The position numbers and the translations under genes were made by a program. Under the pieces are notes generated by a model, which saw nothing but the letters and a program-made list of their open reading frames with translations, had not been told where the DNA came from and made no database searches. Shown here piece by piece: positions 28,956-39,669 of a stretch of 64,000 nt of DNA (position 1 is its first letter; every line of letters begins with the position of its first letter). Source of the stretch: Microglena sp. YARC (taxonomy: Eukaryota; Chlorophyta; Chlorophyceae; Chlamydomonadales; Chlamydomonadaceae); assembly GCA_022414725.1 (NCBI GenBank), contig CM039462.1:92276261-92340260 (forward strand), given 5' to 3'.

Positions 28956-30388
28956 TCTATACTATTAAAGTTGCGTTGTCCGCCCGACGACCGACCGACC
29001 GTTGTCACGGGTTCAGGGCTTAACTAGCAATGGTTCCGCTTATCTAGCAAGCATTTTCCTACTGGTCTAGCACATTTACACCTCAACCGTCGATTGCTGA
29101 TCCGGCACATTTACACCACAACCCTCGATTTTCAAACGCTTTCACCTCCCCCGACGAGTTCAAACCCGCATCTTTCACCTGCTTTCAACTTGCGACTACG
29201 CCAAGCGCACTCTTTGCGCTCCGCGATCTGACAATGTCTTGGCCCACACCACAATGGGAGCTGTGCTCCCTCACCCAAGCATGTTTGTCTTCAATTTTTT
29301 CTCCATTCCCGGATTTGCACGCGCACTTCTACCGTCCACTTACTTCGACATGAGCTCTTCCTAACCCACCTTACCTTGCTGCCCTCCCCGTTACAACACT
29401 CTCTTCTCCTTCTCCTGCTCGCTCGCTAACTGCTTTTACATGGCGTGATCCCCAGCTCCTCGCTAAATCGACAAATCGACAAATCGACAGATCGAAATTT
29501 CAATCTACACGAGCATGGACCAGCCTAGGGAACCTCAAATCAGCGACAGGCAGGTGTTAAAGACCAGTCTTGGCCAAACCTCAGTCAGTCGCTTATGAGC
29601 CCTCACTAAGAAGCTATTTCTCCACAAGTATTACAACTACTGCCGTTGAATTGAATGCTTGACGCCCTTTTTCACTTGCAATAGGGACAAAGCTCTAACA
29701 GGGCGCGCTTATTATGGCCAACAAGCTTTGCAATGGGCGGGAATGCGTGCCCTTCCACTCCCTGCCGGCATCAATGCGGAACAATTTCGCGCTATAAGTA
29801 GATTGTTCTCGGACCTCTGACTGATAGCTACTCCCTGCTTTTCCCCCCTAGCCTTCTAATTCCAGCGAGGGCATAGCTGATAGCTAATGGGCATCGCATT
29901 TATTCCTATAGCGATGTGTCTACTTAGTACCAAACGAGCGACTCTTTGGTTCATGAGTTGGTGGGGTAGGAAGGGTCCGCTCGCGAAATGCTTAGCCCAA
30001 CAAGCTCCCTGGGTGCCATTTCCCCTTGCCCTCTAACTTCGGTCAAAACATGAAAGGCATCGCATTGATTCCCACAACGCTGTGTCCGTTTTCCCAGGAA
30101 TCAAGCTGCTCTTGAGGGGGGGGGGGGGGGGGGGGGGGGGGCGGGGGCACGTGCATGGGGGTGGGTTGGTAATGGAGTTGCATGTACATTTGTGTTGTGG
30201 CCATCCGCCACTCAACTGTCAGTGTGATGGGGATGATCATGGAAACAGTGCACGATGACAAGCCACATAATGTGAATGGGAATGGAAAATGAGTGGGTGG
30301 GTGACCCTCCAAAAGTCATTTCATTCGTGGGGAAGGAGGAGGCCCCCGGAGGAGGCCTGCCGTCGGTACGACGGGCTAAATGCCCTAG
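28956..30388 (+). mobile_element. Non-autonomous Helitron, 1,433 bp
   Basis: Begins TCTATACTATTAAAG after an A. It ends with a short hairpin (CCGTCG-GTA-CGACGG, 30360-30374) followed by CCCTAG before a T. These are the hallmarks of Helitrons: 5' TC, 3' stem-loop plus CTRR, insertion between A and T, no target duplication. The uninterrupted site exists in the left retroelement copy (near 16690), which fixes both ends. No Rep/helicase frame. A 26-base G run (30116-30141) lies inside. A related remnant ends at 36374. Confidence 0.9.
30360..30388 (+). terminator. Helitron 3' hairpin and CTAG end
   Basis: Perfect 6-bp stem with a 3-base loop, 11 bases before the terminal CTAG. The same structure precedes CTAG at 36371-36374. 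In Helitrons this acts as the rolling-circle termination signal. Confidence 0.85.
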
Positions 30389-30604
30389 TGAGTAGCTGAA
30401 GTCGAGTGACGGAAGCTAGTGTCGGAAGATTCGGGTGATGACGTGGCCGAGATCTAGACGATGACGTGGCCGGGATCTAGAACTTTCGATACGCAGCTGA
30501 CGTAAGCAACGAGGTTAGGATTGAGATGGACTGGTACGAGATTTGCCGAGGCAATCGGGCAGAGGATTAAGGAACAGCAAAGGCAGGATAAATTGTACCG
30601 GCGA

Positions 30605-31089
30605 TACAACTAAATCAGATCAGAGGATTAATATCTACGCGAAATCTAATAGGCAAGGCTCGTGCGGGATAGAGGTTCGCCCAAGGTAAGGAAGATGTCT
30701 GGTAATAATAAGTTCAGTTTGTGGGAATTGCAGGCTTGGATAGCGAAAGTGGGCCGGGAAGCGGCACCTGTAAGCGGTTCGCGTGAAAACAGGTGGCCAG
30801 GGTAATTCGTGGTTGGCATGATCTGGACGGTCAGGGACTCCTCTACCGGAGATTGGAGGAAAAAACTCCGTCGCCGAGTACCCGCAGATTTGGCGGAGGC
30901 GCGGGTAATAAATAAGTGAGCTCGGGCGCATCCAAAGGTGGAAGTTAATTTGCGAAATCTCATGAGATCTCACCTTTCTGACGACCTTCATTCCTCGCGT
31001 TACAGGTCCAACTGGGCGAGAAACCGGAGCGGTCTTCGAGGGTGGCGTCATGGATGCTTGCTTGCCGAGTAGTAAGTTTGAATGTGCGA
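30605..31089. other. Right-copy segment without counterpart in the left copy
   Basis: Replaces the recombinase region of the left copy. Several minus- and plus-strand frames of about 100 codons, none recognised. Includes a CTCATGAGATCTCA palindrome near 30958. Confidence 0.35.
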
Positions 31090-31358
31090 ACGATTATTGA
31101 GTGTTTTTTCTTTCGATTTTGAAGAACTGTTGCTTCAAATTAATCAAAAGAATGATCTCAAACGCAAAGTCGTGACTGATAAATCTTTTACAGTCTGACG
31201 TGGACAACTAACTCAACTCAACTCTGGCCGCTCCGACATCAATTTATGACTTGACATTCAGAACAAAGTGCGTTACTCGAAACTCCTGCTTTTATGACTC
31301 GATTTCAACAGCCGAATGTTTTTCACTTCCTCAGTCCCTCATGCCTGAGCAATATAAT

Positions 31359-31694
31359 ATGAGCGAGACACGATCAGCTGCAAAACGGGCAATGGCGCAG
31401 AATGCCGGTGCAGGGACTCGGCGAGCAGCCTCGGGATCAGGAGACTCGGACCCAACGCGCAGCAAGGCCCTGGATTCCTGGACCGAGCGTTTGCGCAAGG
31501 CAAGAGGATGTGGGGGCCCTGGCCCAATCGAAGGGGGGCTAGCAGCAGAGAAGATGTAGAATATTCGGGAGGCGCTGCTGCCTCATCTCGACCCGGCAAC
31601 AAGACGCGCGTTGAGGCTCGTTTGCAAACTGACCTGCAAGGCCGTTGATGCCAATACGAGATGCCTGACCTGGGAAGGGTCTAACAATCGGGAG
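31359..31694 (+). pseudogene. F-box-like/LRR gene A, exon 1 (in-frame stop)
   Basis: Phase-0 exon ending at donor GTAAGT. It encodes a basic, Ala/Arg-rich leader (MSETRSAAKRAMAQNAG; an upstream in-frame ATG exists at 31341). An F-box-like segment follows, LPHLDPATRRALRLVCKLTC and then KAVDANTRCLTW. An in-frame TAG at 31557 separates the two. The paralogue at 43373-43107 is open over the same region, so gene A is probably broken, unless translation starts downstream or the stop is a sequence error. It begins about 100 bp past the end of the retroelement. Confidence 0.65.
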
Positions 31695-31936
31695 GTAAGT
31701 TGCTGAGCGGGTGACTCAGTTTTACTCGCTACCTTGTCTAGATTCCATCCTTGTCAGTGAAAATCCTAGCATGGCACTGGGCATGGCTTATTAAATCGTG
31801 ACTATTCTGGCGTGCACACTTCAGGAGGTAGAACACTAAGAAAGTTTGTGGAATAAATGTCCAAAATATTTGCACATCCCTAGTCCAGCATGGGTCCGAA
31901 GACGCATCATTGGGTGCTCGTGACCATCAATGAATG

Positions 31937-32160
31937 TATGTTACTGTCCAGGGGTGGGCCAAATAGACTGAAGGGACTTGCCCAACCGTGACAGGAAGGG
32001 CTAACAATTGTAAACATAGATGAACTGAACCCAAAACAATTGTTTTACTGTAGGGGGCCTTGTATTCGGGGGCCCTGAATTTGTGCTACAGTGATAATTT
32101 AATCATTAAATTACAATTAAATCATCATCCCATCTGGGATCAAACTAGAATCCTAGATAA
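31937..32160 (+). repeat. Dispersed repeat family A (long copy)
   Basis: About 220 bp in the LRR gene A intron, beginning TTACTGTCCAGGGGTGGG and including GAAGGGACTTGCCCAACCGT. Its AT-rich tail carries CATCATCCCATCTGGGAT. The 57387-57175 copy on the minus strand shares the whole length. Confidence 0.7.
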
Positions 32161-32504
32161 GTAGCTACCAGCATATCAAACATGCAGCATCCTGTATGAG
32201 TAAAATAGACATCAGGTTTCTTTGGCAGACCCGACTTAGGCCCCAAAAAACACTGGAGGGTCTGGACTATCCTGGTTGAAACCCAGATAAATAAATACCG
32301 CAGCTTTATTCACACAAAAACAGAGAGGATACTATAGGGAATTCAAAGCCAGATCGAGCACATAAATTGAAGGCTGCTGTCAACGTTCTGCGGCCCGTGA
32401 CTTTTAAAATAGCGTCACAATATACAATATAAAATACGGTATACTGCACAAAGTATATTGTGACGCGGTATTGATGGCAACCCTGGGCGGCAACCTTGTC
32501 CTTG

Positions 32505-32715
32505 GCAAATCGTTCTAAAGCACGTAGCTTTTATTGTCGGCTAACAGCAGCAGCGTCTAGATAGCTCCCTGAGTCAGCCACTGGGCACAGCATTAAGATT
32601 TCAATAGTATCGGAAATATGATTATGACAGTTTCCAGATGCGCTACGCTGCCTTAGTTTTGGCAGGGTAGCAAGCCAGGAGAGCTGCCTAGAAGCTGCTC
32701 CTCGTAGCTGAAAAT
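32505..32715. mobile_element. MITE family with AGCAGCAGCTTCTAGGCAGCT ends, copy 1
   Basis: The ends GGCTAACAGCAGCAGCGTCT and AGCTGCCTAGAAGCTGCTCC are inverted copies of each other, enclosing about 150 bp with AGTCAGCCACTGGGC. More copies lie at 39670-40645 and 62426-63215. No coding capacity. Confidence 0.75.
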
Positions 32716-32884
32716 AAAACCTGTGCTGAAGCAGTGCGGGATTAGCACCTCACATCCCACATGGCCCAGATCACCCCTACAGTAGGCTGGACAAAAACTA
32801 CAAGAGCGGAGTGGACAAAAACTACAAAAACTACAGTTGTTCTTGTCTCACTGTCTCACAGCGACGTTCTCCGTTCCTCTGCAG

Positions 32885-34654
32885 GTTTACAATGGCGCAA
32901 GCCAGACAGTTTTCCTCAAGTGCCCCAACCTGGACAGAGTCAAGGGGCACTATCCTCACACATACCTCGCCCTTGCGGATTTACCGACGCACTTGACCAG
33001 CCTTGAGGTAGAGCATACAGTGTCCTTTTATATGGCGGCTGAATATAAAAAGGACACTGATGTGCTGCAAAAGGCTGATTTGTCTCCCTTGACAGCGTTG
33101 GCCCGGCTTGAGAAGGCAGTGCTGGAAGGGTTGCCGGCTTCAAGAATAGCCCGATCAGACTTTGGCAATGCATTGCGCTCCCTGGACATCTCTGGCAGTC
33201 TGCACCTTACATGCATTCCCGCTTTGCGCGTGCTGCCTTCTTTGAACAATTTGAGTGCATCTTCAATGTCTGGACTCCGTAGCATCTTAGCCCTGTCAAA
33301 GTGTTCCAATCTGCACACGCTAAGCCTGACAGGAGGGATTCAGGATATCTCAGCCTTGTCAGAGTGTTCCAATCTGCGAACATTGAGTCTGAAAGGTTGC
33401 AGAGTAAGGAATATCTCAGCCCTGTCAGAGTGTTCTAATCTGCACACCCTGACACTGTCTTCTAATGAACTTCAGGTCATCTCAGCCCTATCTGAGTGTT
33501 CCAATCTGCACACTCTGGACCTGCGTGTCAATACACTTCATGACATTGATGCCTTGTCATCATGTTCCAATCTGCATTCTCTGACCTTATGTATGAATGC
33601 TCTTGAAGACGCCACAGCCTTGTCAAGATGTCTCAATCTGCATGTGCTGGATCTGATCGCTCGCAGCGACTTGGTAAACATAGCCCTGAGTTCCAGTCTG
33701 CAATCCCTGAAAATGGATGCTGCTCATCTGGGTGCTTTGTCTACTTGCCCTAATCTGAGCGCGCTGACACTGCGGGCTCCCTATGACCCGTGGGCTGACC
33801 ATGACCTTGACCTCTCACCCTTGTCAGCCTGTACGAATCTGCATGAGCTGTCCACGCACGAATTGGACCTTCAGGGCATCGCTGCTGTGTTCATGTGTTT
33901 GAACCTGGTGAATCTTAATGAGCTGCACCTCCATGCGGTGGATGATGACGAAATGCATGGACGTGAGAACATCTCAGCCTTGTCAACATGTACTAATCTG
34001 CACAAACTGTGCTTGTCTGACTTTCCACATCTTGAGGATGAGGATACCAAAGCCCTGTCATCATGTTCCAATCTGTGCGCACTGAACCTGTCTTGGAATT
34101 CTGATCTGACGAGCATCAAAGCCTTGTCGCAATGTACAAATCTACACACACTGGATCTGTCTGGTTGTGAAAGGCTGTATCAGATTAAGGCTTTGTCGAA
34201 GTTGTCCAAACTGAATTCCTTGGATTTGTCTAGGTGCGTGCAACTCAAAAGCATTGCAGTCCTGTCATCATGTGCCAATCTGCACACACTGAGCCTGGCT
34301 CATTGCCAGCATCTGAAGGACAAGAACATCAAAGCCCTATCATCATGTCCCAATCTGACTTCACTGGACCTGTCTGGTATGGCACTGGAGAACACCAAAG
34401 CCTTGTCAGAGTGTTCCAAGCTGTCTGTTCTACGTCTGGCTTTCTGCACAAGACTTGCAGATATTTCGGACTTGACAAAATGTCGCCTTCTTCATGAGCT
34501 TATTCTGTTTGGTTGTGAGAGAGTGCAAGACCTCACAGCCTTATCTGAGTGCTCCAATCTGCGCAAGCTGGATCTGAATCTAAAACAAGGCCAATTAGGA
34601 CCACGAGGTATTGCAGCCTTGTTAGCCAATATGCAGATCACATTTAAGTTGTAG
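32885..34654 (+). CDS. F-box-like/LRR gene A, exon 2: leucine-rich repeat protein
   Basis: A 589-codon exon after acceptor CTCTGCAG, joined in phase 0 to exon 1. It begins VYNGASQTVFLKCPNLDRVK, followed by about 16-18 leucine-rich repeats of 22-26 residues with the pattern ALSxCxNLHxLxLSxCxxLxxI. Such repeats form a curved solenoid for protein binding. With the F-box-like N-terminus a substrate-recognition role in ubiquitin ligation is possible, but that is inference. Closely related to gene B. The 1.19-kb intron holds a MITE and a family A repeat. Confidence 0.85.
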   Translation, partial: VYNGASQTVFLKCPNLDRVKGHYPHTYLALADLPTHLTSLEVEHTVSFYMAAEYKKDTDVLQKADLSPLTALARLEKAVLEGLPASRIARSDFGNALRSLDISGSLHLTCIPALRVLPSLNNLSASSMSGLRSILALSKCSNLHTLSLTGGIQDISALSECSNLRTLSLKGCRVRNISALSECSNLHTLTLSSNELQVISALSECSNLHTLDLRVNTLHDIDALSSCSNLHSLTLCMNALEDATALSRCLNLHVLDLIARSDLVNIALSSSLQSLKMDAAHLGALSTCPNLSALTLRAPYDPWADHDLDLSPLSACTNLHELSTHELDLQGIAAVFMCLNLVNLNELHLHAVDDDEMHGRENISALSTCTNLHKLCLSDFPHLEDEDTKALSSCSNLCALNLSWNSDLTSIKALSQCTNLHTLDLSGCERLYQIKALSKLSKLNSLDLSRCVQLKSIAVLSSCANLHTLSLAHCQHLKDKNIKALSSCPNLTSLDLSGMALENTKALSECSKLSVLRLAFCTRLADISDLTKCRLLHELILFGCERVQDLTALSECSNLRKLDLNLKQGQLGPRGIAALLANMQITFKL

Positions 34655-35225
34655 TGATGCAGGTGTGATTAGTTGTGGGCCGGCATCTCCCACCATCATT
34701 AGTATGCTTACTTTTGTCTCATCGACAAAATCCTTGGTGGTCTTTGCTAGGCGCGAGGGCCATCCTCCCCCTCCCACACCACCACCATTTTGTGTATAAT
34801 TTCACAGTTAGATTCTTGAGAAGTTGAAAACATGAGGATCTGTGGGCACCAGTAACTTCTTCGGGGACCACGTTAAAATGTCTTACTTTTACTTAGGTCC
34901 TCCTCCATTTGCTGGTGATTAGCTTGGGACCACTCAAGGAATTGTTTGTTGTACTGTTATCAGCTACATTTCCTTGTCACATGTTTATAGAGCGAGTTCA
35001 AGTTCACACAGTGTGTTACTTGGGTCCTTTAGTCTGCCCAGGCTTGCTGTTAAACCTTGTAAACAACGGTTACTATCCATATTGAATGCATGTAACAACT
35101 CAAATCAGGAGCAGAGGTGGGCTGGCTAACCATCCAGTATGTAACAATTAAATTAGAATTAGGAGCCGAGGTGGGCTGGCTGACCATCCAGTGCTTCAGC
35201 GTTTTTCCTAAGCACGATTAATCGT
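34655..35225. other. Intergenic, no gene seen
   Basis: Downstream of LRR gene A. It contains a direct repeat of GAGGTGGGCTGGCTRACCAT (about 35106 and 35168) and a TACATTTCCTTGTCACATGTT word also seen near 15460. Confidence 0.4.
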
Positions 35226-35231
35226 GCAGGC

Positions 35232-36495
35232 ACGATTATTAATGTTTCTCGCAAAATGGTCCATCGTTTACTCAGGTCTGGGTAATGTTTTCGAGCTCGC
35301 GAAACTTTGGCCTGGGCATCGTTCATGCACGATTATTAATGTTTCCGGTCGACCCAAACGCTGGCTGCAGCATCGTGCAAAACGATTATTAATGTTTAGC
35401 ATCGCCATACTGTTGGCTCAGGCATCGCGCATCCCAAATCCCCCATGTGAGCATGCCTTGACCAGAACGCTGGTTGACACGCTGGACAGATTCCAGCCAG
35501 GTCATCCTGGGGGAGGCGAAAGGGGCAGGGGGAAGTTGAGGCCACCCCAAGAAATAACCTCGTCAAACGGCTTCGTGAAACCTTGAGCTCGCTAGCTGTT
35601 ACGCCCCAACGCACCACTTACTTCGCTGCTAGCTCTTGCTATAACACCTAACCTTGCAGCTCCCCCGTCACAGCACTCGCTTCTCCTCCTTCTGCGCTGC
35701 TACTCTTCCTCGCTCGCTGACTGCTTTTCCATCGCGTGCTCCCCCGGCATCATGCTCCTCGCTAAATCTTTCAATCTACACAAGCATGGACCAGCACTGG
35801 GAGCTTCGAATCAGCGACAGGCACATGTTAAATACCAGTATTGACCAAACTTCAGTCGCTTATGAGCGCTCACTCTGAAGCTATTCGTCCACAACGATTA
35901 CAAATGCTGCTGTTCAATTGAATGCTTGACGCCGTTTTTCACTCGCAACAGGAACAAAGCTCTGACTGGGCGCGCTCGTAGCAATGCTTTGCACTGGGCG
36001 GAAATGCGTGCCCTTCTACTCGCTTCCGGCATCAATGCCTACAAATTCCGCGCCGTATGCAGATTTCCCCCGGAGCTCTGACTGACAGCTGATCCCTGCT
36101 TTTCCCCCCTACCCTTTAATTCCAGCGCGGGCATAGCTGATAGCTAACGGGCATCGCATTTATTCCTGCAGCAATCTGTCTGCTTTGTAGGAACCGAGCG
36201 AGTATTGGGTTAATGAGTCGGTGGGCCGGGAAGGGTCCCCTCGCGAGGCAAACCTGAAAGGCATCGCATTGATTCCTACATCGCTGTCCGCTTTGCACGA
36301 ATCAAGCTGCTCTGGGGGGGGGGGGGGCTGCCCTGGGGGCTGCTGCCGTCGGTACGACGGGCGCACTGCCCTAGTGTATATCGTTTTTCTTCCAGCAAAA
36401 CTGTAATCGTGCAGAATCGTTCAAAACGATTATTAATGTTTTCAGGTTTCCAAATTGCAGACCCAGGAATCGGACCCAAACGATTATTAATGTTT
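35232..36495 (+). repeat. Five copies of ACGATTATTAATGTTT
   Basis: Exact 16-mers at 35232, 35329, 35382, 36426 and 36480, spaced 53-97 bases within each cluster and each near a CATCGTGCA or GACCCAAACG word. The Helitron remnant 35590-36374 separates copies 3 and 4. A degraded version is at 31092. Possible protein-binding site or decayed tandem repeat. Confidence 0.75.
35590..36374 (+). mobile_element. Helitron remnant, 3' end intact
   Basis: Similar to about 29340-30388 of the Helitron above, sharing CTACACAAGCATGGACCAGC, ATCAGCGACAGGCA and TGAATGCTTGACGCC blocks. It ends with the same CCGTCG/CGACGG hairpin and CCCTAG (36371-36374) before T. The 5' TCTATACTATTAAAG end is missing, so it is truncated. 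Confidence 0.8.
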
Positions 36496-36899
36496 CGTCC
36501 AAAAACCTTAGGAAAATCACTGCAGTGCTTGGAGTAAAAACATGTAACAATTCAATAAAAAAAATCAGAAGCAGAGGAGTGGGCAAGCGCGCGTTTATCC
36601 TGCCTTCACTATACCACACATCACTGTAGGGGTTACTCTCCCCACTCTCTATGTCAATGCGGGAGGGAGGGGGCTAGGAAACCTTAGGCTACAGTAATTA
36701 TTCACACATCAATCCCCCCACACCCGATTTGCGAAATTTCCGCAATCACGCCTAATGACGTGATTGCCGTGGAGCTCGTACCTCGCTCCCGTTGAAATGA
36801 TTTTTCTGCTCTACTCCTTCACCCCCTTTTCCCGGCACCTCCTTTTTAGACCTTATATGGTATGCTTAGGTATGCTTCCTCCTGTGGGCAAAGTTTCTT

Positions 36900-37012
36900 T
36901 TCACCTTTTACTTTTCTCCACCCTTATTCCTTGCCCACAGCCTAACGCTCCACCTACACACACTTTCCCCCTCTATCACACCTCTTCAACCTCACACAGC
37001 CAAACACTCCCC

Positions 37013-37063
<51 letters not shown>

Positions 37064-37440
37064 TTTTATCACCATACCCACAATCTCACTCCCCACCACA
37101 TCGCCCATAACCCCACACTCACCCCTATCACAGCACGTTCTTTCTACAAACCACCACCAACCTTCACATTGCACCCCTCACCCCCACCCCACCACCACAA
37201 CATTGGCTAGGGCGTGCAAGTCGCCTAGACCGGTCTGGGCCAGTAAATCACCCCCTCCTAACACACACACACTCACACCTTCCCTCTTCACCACCTAACC
37301 CACACTCACTCCCCCACCACCACACACATAACCGCACACTCTCCCCCCTACCACCACAACACACCCCTCCTTACAGCTTACCACTCACCCATACCTCCAC
37401 AACACACCCTCACCCCCATACCACCACCACCACCCCTGGT
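36900..37440. repeat. C/A-rich low-complexity region
   Basis: Poly-C (37010-37029), (CA)n (37030-37062) and CCACCACCACACA-type sequence. The Pro/Thr/His-rich frames here are regarded as spurious. Confidence 0.8.
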
Positions 37441-37500
37441 CTGGGCGTGAAATTCGCCTACATAGACCGGTCTGGGCGTGAAAATCGCCCAGACCACAGT
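37215..37500. repeat. Repeated GACCGGTCTGGGCGTGAAA words
   Basis: Three occurrences of a GACCGGTCTGGGC core, with GGCGATTTTCACGCC-type inverted partners, bracket a CA-rich stretch. They may be ends of a small inverted-repeat element. Confidence 0.4.
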
Positions 37501-37539
37501 TCCACGGGAGATTGCTCTTTTCCTATCTTGCCGAGGTTT

Positions 37540-38020
37540 ACCTTAGCGGTTAGGGGGCGGCGTTAGATCGCAGGACACGCAGGCTGAGTTACAAATGTGG
37601 TGTGTTCTACATCCCTTGTGATCTACAGTACCCTTGCTGTATCGACCCTACTTGCGAGAGTAGGAAGGGGGTGGTGAGGTTCGATTCCTCAGTATTTTTG
37701 GCGTCCTGGCCCTAAGCAAACCTTGTAGGGAAGCACTGTCGGATTTCTGCCCTCGGGTGGTTCTCTAGTTATGTCTCCTTGATTCCGCCTCTAACGACCA
37801 TGGCAGGGAGCTTGTCTGCCGTGGTCAACAGGGGTAGTGGTGAATGTTCGTTTGGTCGTGGGTTGGTATCTCTCACTAACCCTAAGTGCGCCTACTTTGC
37901 ATATTGTAGGAGTGGCACCACCATTCGAACTGAATCCTCCGTGTCGCTGGTTTGTGTCGGGAGACCCACCTCCTGGGGTGAAAATCCTTTCACAACTAAA
38001 AAAAAAAAAAAAAAAAATGA
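37540..38020 (+). repeat. Possible retroposon with B-box and poly-A tail
   Basis: A GGTTCGATTCC word (37681-37691) matches the RNA polymerase III B box. A TTAGCGGTTAGGGGG word about 130 bases upstream loosely resembles an A box. A run of about 20 A residues (37999-38018) ends the unit. The A-to-B spacing is longer than in a tRNA. Tentative. Confidence 0.35.
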
Positions 38021-38644
38021 CCCCTCTGTTGTACCTTGGCAACTGCAAACCAGCTAGATTGGACTTAGGTTCGAGACAAAACCACTTTGGCAAAGGGCCG
38101 TTTGCCAAATCGTTTGCCACTAATTGAGGCGTGTGAGGTAGAAAAGAAAAGAGGTAGAGACCTTCCTATCGCGAGGTAGCCCAAGCTCAGGCGCAAGCGA
38201 ATCGTGCATATAGGAAAAAGCCTGCAATTATACAGCACCAGTTTTTCTTCAGAATTCTTGAGGTCATGTTGGTAGGCACAAGTGGCGACCCAAGCCTCAT
38301 TCTAGGACGGTGCAGTCTACTTGTTATGTTTTCGGGGGAGGGGGATTAGAAAACATGCACTTAGCACATGGATGACATATGTTCCACTGGTTTGTTACAA
38401 CTTTGTCAAGCCTCTAATTGTATATAAAAGTAACCACTAGTCTAGTACTATAACCTAGCCCCAACATCCCGGCAAAACTAAAACAAACACACTATTATCA
38501 GATATACACACTCTTTGCGTAGCATAAGAAAAGTGTCAGCTTGATCATACATACATCATGCAAAATGTGATACTATCAACTGTGCTGTCAGCATTTTGGG
38601 GTGTGTGTGTGGGGGGGGGGGGGGTCTTCAAGAAAACATGCATT

Positions 38645-39075
38645 TTATGTTACACACTTCTGTTCGTCCAAGCATATACACACACACAAACACGCAAGAC
38701 ACACATACACAAACACAATAACTACCCTCACCACACCTGTCTCCTGTGTTGGTGCAACCTCTATATGCATGGCCTTAACCTCAGCATAAGCAATTTCTAT
38801 AAGGCAGGGCCTAGCCATCAACATTGAGGAGGAGGTGGCCACTCCCAAGGTCCGACTTCTCCCATGAAGTCGACAACTGCGGATGGTTGTGGTGCTTTTG
38901 TAGGACGTTGGAAGAGGGGTGAGTGGTGCGTATGGACTCGCATGGCTGTTCTAACATGGTTCAAAGGAATAGTCGCGACTGGCTTGAAGACGCTCGACAA
39001 AGTTTGCAGCCTTAATGCGAGCAGCGCAGGCGCATGCAGTTTGTAGCGGTCAATTTCGCTCATGCCATACTGCAA
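38645..39075 (-). CDS. Possible exon(s) of an unknown gene
   Basis: Minus-strand frame 39075-38820 reads SEIDRYKLHAPALLALRLQT, then FKPVATIPLNHVRTAM and PSAVVDFMGEVG. A second frame, 38848 downward, reads MLMARPCLIEIAYAEVKAMH and then IEVAPTQETG before a GTGAGG donor-like site. Composition looks protein-like but the frames differ and no family is recognised. It may be two exons or a decayed gene. Confidence 0.35.
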
Positions 39076-39249
39076 CAATTAACTTATCAACCATCAGTCA
39101 AACTAAGTAGCTCCAGGACTGGAGTAGACTTCAAGACTCGTAGATTGTACATATGTATTGTCTGCTTGGGCAGGTGGGCCCATGCATGATCCATGGGTCA
39201 CTTTCACAGTTCTAACTAGGTAACTTCCACCAGGGCTAGGCCTGAGCTA

Positions 39250-39660
39250 GTTACGTGGGCTGGGCCTGTGCGACCCAGGGCACAAATCACTCACTCGCGG
39301 CCGCACTTTGTGGCGACCAAAGGTCTATTTTGCCCCAGACTGCCTAAACTCGCACACCCGATGGTCACACCGCGTTGCACAATGTGTGACTAGTCTCATA
39401 CAAAAAAACTGTACAGTACAATGGCCCAAATCCATTCTTTGTTATTTGTACGCTGAATATAACAAACTATTGGTGAACTGGTCCGAAACAAAATATTTTC
39501 ATATGGCGGAAGTTCAGCAGAAGTTGGAGCACCAAAAATACTTGTTTCGTTTTGCGCGTCGCAAATTGAGCGACTCAGTGCGACCCCAGTGTGACGCTCT
39601 GCCCCCCTAACCTATAGCAACAAGAAGACGACTTCATGAAGTCCTCGAATTAGCCGAAAT
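39250..39660. other. Unassigned, no gene supported
   Basis: A 100-codon plus-strand frame exists (39308-39610) but shows no domain or splice context. Its CATATGGCGGAAGTTCAGCA segment is repeated in the following array. Confidence 0.3.
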
Positions 39661-39669
39661 TACAGAAAG

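Larger units (their letters stand above)
24600..31260 (-). mobile_element. DIRS/Kangaroo-like retroelement, right copy
   Basis: Minus-strand copy with outer end (31260-31090), shared leader (30595-30389 and 28955-28800), hairpin array, gag, RT, a post-RNase H domain and a Pro-rich tail. It lacks the RNase H start kept in the left copy, and 30605-31090 does not match the left copy's recombinase region. A Helitron (28956-30388) splits it. Confidence 0.7.

Noticed and set aside
17770..31559. Reassignment of TAG/TAA to glutamine (several in-frame stops, one where sister repeats have CAG)
   Set aside because: The ~1,255-residue TPR gene and the V-ATPase exons use only CAG/CAA for Gln and contain no in-frame TAG or TAA; the stops sit in decaying elements.
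33028..34149. Antisense and +1 frames over the LRR exons
   Set aside because: Shadows of the leucine-rich repeat periodicity; the main frame is uninterrupted and has splice support.
37779..38127. Overlapping ~100-codon frames around a poly-A run
   Set aside because: Frames cross the A run and have no recognisable features; more likely a retroposon tail.
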